Below are positions 7,842 to 15,258 of a stretch of 64,000 nt of DNA, piece after piece. The translations under genes were made by a program, and so were the position numbers. Origin of the DNA: Micromonospora sp045209745. GTDB lineage: Bacteria; Actinomycetota; Actinomycetes; Mycobacteriales; Micromonosporaceae. Position 1 is the first letter of the stretch; every line of letters begins with the position of its first letter. Below the pieces are notes generated by a model that searched no databases, was not told the origin of the DNA, and was given only the letters and a program-made list of their open reading frames with translations. Location: the NCBI RefSeq assembly GCF_045209745.1, contig NZ_CP109273.1, positions 4,960,001-5,024,000 on the forward strand, in the 5' to 3' direction.

Positions 7842-8967
7842 TCAGCACACGATGCGCGTCCAGCCCAGGTCATCGGGGATGCGGCCGTACTGGATGCCGA
7901 GCAGTTCGTCACGAAGTCGCATGGTCACGGGACCAGGGCGACCGTCGCCGATCGTCCACTCGTCGCTCGCCCCGCGTACGCGTCCGACCGGTGCGATGAC
8001 CGCCGCCGTACCGCAGGCGAAGACCTCGGTGATCTGGCCAGCCTCGCACTGTTTGCGCCACTGCTGTACGTTGATGCGCCCCTCGCTGCGGCCGAGGCCG
8101 AGCCGCCCGCTCAGCTGGAGCAGCGAATCCCGCGTGATTCCCGGCAGGAGGGTGCCGGTCAGCGCGGGGGTCATGAGGGAGGCAGGTTCGTCGGCCGCGG
8201 ATTGTTGGACGAAGCAGAGGTTCATCCCACCCATCTCTTCGACCCAGGTGTGCTCGACCGCATCCAGCCAGACAACCTGGTCGCAGCCTTGGTCCACCGC
8301 CTCTCGCTGGGCGAGGAACGCGGCGGCGTAGTTGCCGCCGGCCTTCGCGGCGCCGGTCCCGCCGGGCGCCGCGCGCGCGTACTCCTGCGACAGCCACACG
8401 GTCAGTGCGGGGCGGGCCGGTCCGGGTGCTGAAATAGGCGGACGCCGGGCAGGCGATCACGCAGAACAGGTAGCTGCGGGACGGGAGGGTGAACCCCAGC
8501 GTGGGCTCGGTCGCGATCATGAAGGGACGAAGGTACAGGCTGGTGCCCGCACCGTGCGGCACCCACTGTCGGTCCTGCCGGACCAGCAGCTCGATGGCTC
8601 TCACGAAGGTCTCCACCGGGATCTCCGGCATCGCCAGTCGCCGGGCGGAGGCGTTGAACCGGGCGGCGTTGCGCTCCGGGCGGAACAGCGCGATCGACCC
8701 GCCCTGCTGGCAGTACGCCTTCATGCCTTCGAAGATCTCTTGCCCATAGTGGAAGACGGATGCCGACGGCGGCAGAGCGATGCTCTGGAACTCTTCGAGG
8801 CGTCCGTCGTGCCACCCGCGCTCGGCGTCCCAGCGCAGGGTGATCATGTGGTCGGTGAACACCTTACCGAAGACCGGTGCGTTGAGCACCGCTTGCCGGT
8901 CGGTGTGGGACAAGGGATTACGGTTTGGACGCACGTCGAAATCTAGTATGACTACTGCCCTCCCCAT
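7842..8967 (-). pseudogene. ilvE: Branched-chain amino acid aminotransferase, frameshifted
   Basis: The two halves of a class IV PLP aminotransferase lie in different frames. The first frame (from 8967) carries the N-terminal block FTDHMITLRWDAERGWHDG, HYGQEIFEGMKAY and RPFMIATEP and runs to CVIACPASAYFS. The second frame picks up at WLSQEYARAAPGGTG and contains the PLP lysine in AAKAGGNYAA, WLDAVEH, and a normal C-terminus. Canonical spacing is restored if one G of the GGGG run at 8409-8412 is removed; the total length is 1 nt over a multiple of three. It would interconvert branched-chain amino acids and 2-oxo acids, perhaps supplying a precursor for the NRPS. Either a real mutation or a homopolymer sequencing error; everything else about the gene is intact. 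No strong ribosome-binding site precedes the ATG. Confidence 0.88.
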
Positions 8968-11270
8968 GACATGTAATGTGTGTTTTGGCGGCTATTTATG
9001 TTACTGATCAGTTGCCAGTAATTTATTCGACACAAACGACTTCTCGTCGTCGGGAAAACCGTAGGCCGGTCAGCGCCTCAGCACGAGACCCAACAATTTA
9101 CCTTCACCTGGGCAGGTGCGCCAGGTAGTGCTCCTTGCGACGGGAAGGTCCGATATGCACTGATCGCCTCCCTCTCCTGGGTTCAGGGGTCGTATCGAAC
9201 TACCTCGACATCCATCCTAGATCGAGTGGCGTTCTTGCGTCGAGTCCCGCCGATTGGACCTCGATCGGCCACCACCTCCTGCTCCTCGACTAAACACCAG
9301 GTCAGGGCACACCTCAAGATTTTCTTCGACCGTCAGGTGAGACGATCGGCACTGATTCGGGATCGCGTCGGTTTCCGCGCCTCCAGCTGGACGAGGGCGT
9401 GTCCGATCGCTCGATGCCCCTGCCGACCGGGGCAATTATCGATATCTGGACGATTTCTTCCAGCGCAACATAGGAGAGGCAATTTCCGCACCGGGCGGTG
9501 TGCACTAAAGGTCTTCGGATCTCCGGCCGGCCGGGTGGCATGAATTTCTATTATCTCGACGCTTCTACGCGTTGACGACGCCGATCTTCCCGCCATTTTC
9601 CTGCCCCGAAGGAGACGGAGGGTGGGCACTGAGATCCTGAGGCGCACAACTGCTGGCCGAACCGTTCGTCGCACGGCGTTCGTCTCGGGTGGCCCGCCTC
9701 GCTCCGGTGCCACGACGCTGTCTCGCCACGCCACCATCGGGACCGCCTGAAGAACGCCGACCCCCCCGTCAGGCGGCGCGTCGGTCAAAGGGATCAGTCG
9801 GTATTCGATCATCGCGTCGATCGTGTTCCCAAGGGGGCGGACGAGATTGAGTTCGGTGCACGTGACTCGCCGACGGGCAGGCTCCGTGGCGTCATCGACG
9901 CGTCCGAAAGTTTCACCGTGGGCCGGAGGGCGGGGGTGCGTGATGACCGGCGGAGGATGGGTCGACGTTTGGTCTGCGCGAGGGCAGGCTTGACGGGGGC
10001 GGCCAGGAGCCGAGGTCGTCGTTGCGAGCCAGGAATCGGTCCTCGCCGGAAGCGGTGATCGGCGTACTGGCCGAGCGCTCGACATGGATACAGGTGCACC
10101 GATGATGAACACCGGGTAAATGAGTCAGTAGCTCCGGCAGGTCATTGGTGAAAGGCGTCCGACCTTCGGATCCGGATGGTGCCCACCGAGCCCGTTGATC
10201 AGCGGCACCTGCGTCGGCGCGGCCCCGTTCAGTCGGTGCTGAAGTCGTTCGACGGGCACCGGCGCGGCGTGGACCTGGCCGTCGGCCCGCGCCCCGTCGT
10301 CGAGAGTCGCCGATGGGCATGCTGGCGTCCTTCGGCACCTCAAGCGGCCACTGCCTGCGCAGACCGGCGAGAAGGTCAAACCGCATCAGGTGCGGGACCC
10401 GCGGGACGGCGCGACGCCGAGGTGCGCGAGGTATGGCCCGCGGACGAATAGCCAGTGTCAGTGCCCACGCCACCGACTAAGCCGGCCAGGATCGGCAGCA
10501 ACTGCGGTTGGAGCTGAACAACCGAGCGGCCCGCTGTCCGTGGACTGCCCGAATCCGCGTCGAGGAGAGACGCGGCGCGGCGCAGGCACTCGGGAGCCGA
10601 ATGTCGACCGAATTGCCGTGACCTCATGATGAAGGAAGGTGACGGCCAAGGGGGACCTCCCGGCGAGTGTCTTCAGCCGATGAACACCAGATATGCCCGG
10701 TGCCGCAGCTCTGCGAGTCGCCTGTCGTGGCATCGTGAAGGCAAACGTGTCGCTGGCCGTCGGACCGACGTACCAGTTGGGCATCCGCCACTGTGTCCCG
10801 CCTGCGAGTCGTTTTCGATCTCGCGTGTGAGCAACCACAGCCGTCGGTGTGCCTGAATCAGGGCTGCCCGCGCAGCCCCGTGACCGAACTTGACTAGCGC
10901 AAATGAGGCTAACTGGTGACGTCGCTGGCATGGCTACGAACCCTCGATCAGTGTCGGTTTCCTCTGTAGGGCAATCACCTCCCAACAGGGAACTTCCACG
11001 AGAGTGCTCCACGTTCTGTGCGACCCGTGAGCAACTCTCAATCAGGCGAGGGCGGCTCACTTGAGATCGCCCGATCACTGGTCGGAGTCGATCCAATCCT
11101 ACGATGGCCAGCGCCACGGCGATGACCCGGCGGCTTGCGCCACGGGCGACCGGGGACCCGGTTACGGCAGCCGTTTCGATAAGGAGGCGTTGGCAGATGG
11201 CTCGGCGGTGTGCGGCGGCGACGGCTGGTCGGTTCGCGTACTAGGTCGTGGTGGACGCGAAGCTCGCTGC
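8968..11270. other. Gene-poor 2.3 kb gap
   Basis: I see no convincing gene here. Open frames on both strands are short, arginine/serine/proline-rich and lack recognisable motifs or ribosome-binding sites. The first 60 bp (to about 9030) are AT-richer than the surroundings and probably hold the aminotransferase promoter. The rest, with ordinary high GC, may be the remains of genes lost between the two arms of the cluster. Confidence 0.5.
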
Positions 11271-12086
11271 TTACCGCAGTGCCTCCGCCACGATACGGGC
11301 GACGGCGGGATCGGCCAGCAGTGCCGCGCGGGAGACCGGGAGGCGGTGCTTCTCGACGCCGAACCCGTCGGGCAGGTGGTGGTTTCCGGACACGATGACC
11401 GTCGCCGAGCCGCCCCGCGCCGCGCTCGCACGTCCGGCGGTGACCAGGTAGCTGAGGAAGGCGGCGAACCGCTCCGAGAACCCGCGGCTCACCTCCTCGT
11501 CGGCGTCCAACATGTCGCACACGGTCTGCACGACGCCGTCGTACAGGGCCTGGAGGCTGCGCATGGCCTCGGCGAGCTCCGCAGGAGCCTGCGTGCCGAT
11601 GTTCGACCCGAGGGCGCCGGTGAAACCGGCCGCGGCAGCGAGGGCGGCCCCAATCTGGTCCTCCGACAGCAGCTCCGCATAACCCTGCACCGACGTGGCG
11701 AAGAGCTCCTGGATCAGGTCGCCGTCGACGTGACTGGGGTCGAGCAGCACGACCGGGGGCTCAGGCATGCCCCTCGTGCGCAGCAGGTCCCCCGTCTGGC
11801 GGGCCAACGCGCCCCCGGCGCAGTAGCCGAGCACCCCGCAGACTTCCAGCCCGGCGTTCCTGACGTCGTCGAGCCAGCGGCTGACGCAGCCGTGCGGATC
11901 TGTGCCGGTGACCGGGTCAGCGGTCTGCGGAGCGAACACCGGCTCCCACACGACCGGTTCCGGCGCGAGGTTGGCGACCAGGTCACTGAAGCCGGCCTCG
12001 CGACGACCGGGACCGAAGTCCACGGTGAGCAGTACGCGGTCGCTGGGCCCGGGCGCGAGAACCCGCCATGTGGACTGCATCGTCAT
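11271..12086 (-). CDS. Thioesterase-like alpha/beta hydrolase with Cys nucleophile
   Basis: This 271-residue protein is an alpha/beta hydrolase of the NRPS/PKS thioesterase type. The nucleophile elbow is GYCAGG (Cys89), where most thioesterases have GxSxG. A strand ending VVLLDPSHV supplies the likely Asp (about 116), and VSGNHHLPDGFG near the end the His (236 or 237). Cys-type thioesterases of this kind are known from beta-lactone and beta-lactam forming NRPSs (for example obafluorin and sulfazecin enzymes). It is the last gene of the leftward operon: its ATG overlaps the stop of the C-A NRPS gene by four bases (ATGA). It lacks a fused carrier, so it acts in trans, either releasing the final chain or editing stalled carriers. 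An in-frame ATG six bases further on is an alternative start. Confidence 0.75.
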   Translation of the reverse strand: MTMQSTWRVLAPGPSDRVLLTVDFGPGRREAGFSDLVANLAPEPVVWEPVFAPQTADPVTGTDPHGCVSRWLDDVRNAGLEVCGVLGYCAGGALARQTGDLLRTRGMPEPPVVLLDPSHVDGDLIQELFATSVQGYAELLSEDQIGAALAAAAGFTGALGSNIGTQAPAELAEAMRSLQALYDGVVQTVCDMLDADEEVSRGFSERFAAFLSYLVTAGRASAARGGSATVIVSGNHHLPDGFGVEKHRLPVSRAALLADPAVARIVAEALR

Positions 12087-14836
12087 CTCGATTCGTTCGT
12101 CTGGGCAACCGGCGCGCCGCCCCCGGAGGGCACCACGTAGGCCACCAGTTGGCGGTTGCCGGAACCGTCGTCGCGGGCCACCACCACGGCGTCCTTCACG
12201 CGGGGGTGCCGGCGCAGCAGGCTGGCGATCTCGTCCACCTCGATCCGGTGGCCCCGGATCTTGACCTGCGAATCGGCCCGCCCGAGGAACTCGAAGTCGC
12301 CGTCGGGGCGCAGCCGGACCAGGTCGCCGGTCCGGTAGAGGCGCTCGGTGCCGGTCTCCGGAGGACCGGCGACGAAGCGCTGGTCCGTCAGGCCCGGACG
12401 ACCCCGGTAGCCCAGCGCCAGTCCACTCCCGCCCAGGTGCAGCTCGCCCACCACACCGGCCGGCAGGACACCGCCATCGGGGTTGAGCACCCAGGCCGAG
12501 GTGTTGTGGATCGGGCGGCCGATCGGCACGACCTCGTCGTCAGGTCCGGGTCGTACCGGGGCGATCAGCGACCAGACGGTTGTCTCGGTCGGGCCGTACA
12601 TGTTCCAGACCTGGGAGGCGACCGCGCAGAGCCGGTTGGCCAATGGGCGGGTGAGCGCCTCGCCGCCGCAGAGCGCCAGGCGTAGTCGCAGGTGCGCCGG
12701 GGCCAGGGCCAGGATGGCGTCCCAGGTCACCGGCGTCGCCTGCATCACGGTCACCCGTTCGTCGGTGACCAGATCGAGCAGACGCTGGGGGTCGCGGGCG
12801 TCCTCCGTCGAGGCGAGCGCGATCCGTGCGCCGACCGTCAGGGGCAGGAACAGCTCCAGCACGGAGATGTCGAAGGACGGACTGGTCAGGGCGAGCATCA
12901 CGTCGTCCTGGGTCAGCCCCGGGCGCTCCGCCATCGAGGTCAGGAAGTTCACCACCGCGCGATGCGGCACGTTCACGCCCTTGGGCTGGCCGGTGGAGCC
13001 GGAGGTGTAGATGACGTACGCGGGGTCCTCGCCGTCGCCCCCCGCACCGACGGTCAGCGGCGGGCCGTCCGCCGCGTCGCCGTCGACCTCGTCCACCACG
13101 ACGACCCGCGTGCCGAGCGCGCCGAAGGTGTCCGGCGCGGTGCCCGGACCGGAGACGATCACCTGAGCCTGCGCGTCGCGCAGGATGAACTCGACCCGGC
13201 GACGGGGGTACGTCGGATCCACGGGCAGGTACGCCGCGCCGAGTTGCCAACTCGCCAGCATCGCGAGCAGGGCCTCGACGGACCGGTCGAGGTGGACGGC
13301 GACCACGTCGCCGCGAGTCACCCCCTCCCGTGCCAGCCGCTCGGCGAGCTGCCCGGCGTGCCGCCCCAGCTCGGCGTAGGTGAACCGGCGACCCCCGCTG
13401 CACACCGCGGGCGCGTCGGGATGCTTGTCGATCGAGGCGAGCGCCAGCTCCAGGACGCTGCGTACACCGGGCAGGGGAGTGCGGGGCGGCGCGCACAGGC
13501 GGAGCAGGTCCCGATACTGCTCCTCGGTCACCAGGCTGAGCCGGTCCACCGGGGTGTCCGGCGAGGCCATCCCGTGGCGGAGGAGGTTGACCATGTGCTC
13601 CAGCAGGAGGGCGGCGGTGCCCTCTTTGTAGATGTCCGCGCTGGCTTCCAGCTTCAGCAGCGTCCGCTGGTCGGTTTCGGGGACCACGGCCAGTTCGAGG
13701 TCGGTCTGGAGGGCCGCGGAGGCCAACGGCAGCCGCCGAGAGGTCAGTTCGGGCACGCCGGCGAACGCCTGCGCCGACCGTGAGGCGTTGTTGAACAGGA
13801 TCTGGTAGACCGGGTTGTACGCGAGACTCCGCTCGCGGCCCAGTTCGGCCACCACCGCGGCGAACGGTGGATGCCGGTGCACCATGGCCGTCAGTGTCTC
13901 GTCGCGTACCCGGGTGACCAGGTCGGCGAAGCTCGTGCCGGCGGGTGCCTGCACCCGCAGTGTCACCACGTTCATGAAGAGGCCGATCAGCCCTCGGAGT
14001 TCCGCCCGGTCACGTCCGGACACCGAGGTGCCCACCAGGATGTCCCGGTCCCCACAGTGTCGGCTCAGGGTGGCCACCCACGCGGCCGACAGAACCATCG
14101 CCGGCGACACCCGGTGTCGACGGGCGAACTCCTGCAGCGCGGTGACGTCGGCATCGGTGAGCGACGCCTGCGCCGCGTGCGCCGACAGCGTCGGTCGACT
14201 CGGGCGCGGGGCCGCGCCCGGCATCGTGAAAACGGCAGGGGCGTCGTGCAGGCGCTCGCGCCAGTAGGCGAGGTCCTTCGCCCAGGAGCCGTCCGTCGCG
14301 GCTGTCCGTTCCTGCGCGACGTGCTGTTGGTAGGTGGTCGGCAGATCCGCCGGCTGCCACCGGCCGCCGTCGCGCAGCGCGGCGTACGCGTCGGAGAGCT
14401 CGTCGAGGAGCACGCCCATGCTCGCCCCGTCCGTGAGGATGTGGTGCAGGACGATGAGAAGGACGTGGTGGTCGTCGGCGATCGGGTAGAGGGTTATCCG
14501 CATCAGCGGCAGCTCGGAGAGGTCGAACCGCACGGCTCTTTCTTCTTCGGCCCGGCCCGCCCACTCTTCGAGCGACGCCACCGGGACCACGCGCACCACA
14601 GGTGGCGCGCTGTCGTGCACCGTCACGAAGGGACGGCCGTCGCGTTCGTGGAAGGTGGTGCGCAGTTGCGCGTGCCGCTCCACGACGGCTTCGGCGGCGC
14701 GGCTGAGCACCGCGGGGTCGAGCGGCCCCCGGATCTCGTACGCCATGGTGAGGTGATGCATCACCGTGCCCGGCAGCAGCTGCTCCAGGAGCCAGATCCG
14801 CTCCTGCCCGAACGACGGCTCGGTGGTCAACGGCAC
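12083..14836 (-). CDS. NRPS condensation-adenylation protein lacking the A9-A10 end
   Basis: This 917-residue protein has a condensation domain (about 1-430) with the active-site HHILTDG at 131-137, then an adenylation domain (about 450-917) with TYAELG, YTSGSTGQPKGV (A3), FDISVLE (A4), GGEAL, MYGPTETTVW (A5), GELHLGG, YRTGDLVR (A7) and GRADSQVKIRGHRIEVDE (A8). It stops after QLVAYVVP and has neither the LPxYMxP/A9 block, the A10 lysine, nor a carrier domain; these are encoded in the preceding gene (14827-15258). The specificity residues I read are D-I-L-Q-L-G-M-V, close to the glycine consensus. It starts with GTG at 14836, overlapping the previous stop by 10 nt, and its own stop overlaps the thioesterase start. 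It would condense the PKS-bound chain with a glycine-like residue. Confidence 0.93.
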   Translation of the reverse strand: MPLTTEPSFGQERIWLLEQLLPGTVMHHLTMAYEIRGPLDPAVLSRAAEAVVERHAQLRTTFHERDGRPFVTVHDSAPPVVRVVPVASLEEWAGRAEEERAVRFDLSELPLMRITLYPIADDHHVLLIVLHHILTDGASMGVLLDELSDAYAALRDGGRWQPADLPTTYQQHVAQERTAATDGSWAKDLAYWRERLHDAPAVFTMPGAAPRPSRPTLSAHAAQASLTDADVTALQEFARRHRVSPAMVLSAAWVATLSRHCGDRDILVGTSVSGRDRAELRGLIGLFMNVVTLRVQAPAGTSFADLVTRVRDETLTAMVHRHPPFAAVVAELGRERSLAYNPVYQILFNNASRSAQAFAGVPELTSRRLPLASAALQTDLELAVVPETDQRTLLKLEASADIYKEGTAALLLEHMVNLLRHGMASPDTPVDRLSLVTEEQYRDLLRLCAPPRTPLPGVRSVLELALASIDKHPDAPAVCSGGRRFTYAELGRHAGQLAERLAREGVTRGDVVAVHLDRSVEALLAMLASWQLGAAYLPVDPTYPRRRVEFILRDAQAQVIVSGPGTAPDTFGALGTRVVVVDEVDGDAADGPPLTVGAGGDGEDPAYVIYTSGSTGQPKGVNVPHRAVVNFLTSMAERPGLTQDDVMLALTSPSFDISVLELFLPLTVGARIALASTEDARDPQRLLDLVTDERVTVMQATPVTWDAILALAPAHLRLRLALCGGEALTRPLANRLCAVASQVWNMYGPTETTVWSLIAPVRPGPDDEVVPIGRPIHNTSAWVLNPDGGVLPAGVVGELHLGGSGLALGYRGRPGLTDQRFVAGPPETGTERLYRTGDLVRLRPDGDFEFLGRADSQVKIRGHRIEVDEIASLLRRHPRVKDAVVVARDDGSGNRQLVAYVVPSGGGAPVAQTNESR

Positions 14837-15258
14837 GAGTCCTGCCTTCCCGCGTCGGCCGGTCCCGCGGCCAACGCTTCCCGTACCCGCGCGGCGAGGG
14901 CCGCCACGGTCGGCTGCTCGAACAGGTAACTGGCGGGCACACCGACCCCGTACGTCTTGCGCACGTGCGCGATCACTCGCATCACCTGCAGTGAGTTGCC
15001 GCCAGTTCGGAAGAAGTCGTTGTGGATGCCCACCTGGTCGCGATTGAGCAGCTGCCCCCAGAACCCGGCCAGGTTCCGCTCCAGGTCGTCGCGGGGCGAA
15101 CCGTCGGCGCGGGACTCGACAGTGACCGCCGGCAGAGCGTTGAGGTCCACCTTGTGGTTCGGCGTCTGCGGCAGGGCGTCCAGCGTCACGACCGCTGCCG
15201 GCACCATGTAGTCGGGCAGCAGCTGACGGAGATAGTTGATCAGCTCTTCGTCGAGCAC
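14827..15258 (-). CDS. Adenylation-domain C-terminal segment (A9-A10) plus PCP
   Basis: This 143-residue protein starts with the tail of an adenylation domain: LRQLLPDYMVPAAVV (A9) and PQTPNHKVDL (A10, with the lysine that catalyses adenylation) within residues 9-43. A linker leads to a peptidyl carrier domain (about 58-130) with the phosphopantetheine serine in FFRTGGNSLQ. There is no adenylation core here. Its beginning matches the point where the C-A protein encoded immediately downstream ends, so together they make one complete C-A-PCP module, but in permuted gene order. The GTG start directly abuts the TAG stop of the LanB-like gene (no gap), and its stop overlaps the C-A gene by 10 nt. 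I infer that it complements the C-A protein in trans. Confidence 0.85.
   Translation of the reverse strand: MLDEELINYLRQLLPDYMVPAAVVTLDALPQTPNHKVDLNALPAVTVESRADGSPRDDLERNLAGFWGQLLNRDQVGIHNDFFRTGGNSLQVMRVIAHVRKTYGVGVPASYLFEQPTVAALAARVREALAAGPADAGRQDSCR

Noticed and set aside
9333..10473. Long overlapping open frames on the minus strand in the gene-poor gap
   Set aside because: Composition is Arg/Pro/Ser-rich as in random high-GC frames, several frames overlap with equal length, and no ribosome-binding site or motif supports any.
10458..11117. 219-codon minus-strand frame upstream of the thioesterase end
   Set aside because: Internal stretch with several aromatic residues looked protein-like, but I recognise no family, it has no ribosome-binding site, and the overall composition is not that of the neighbouring genes.
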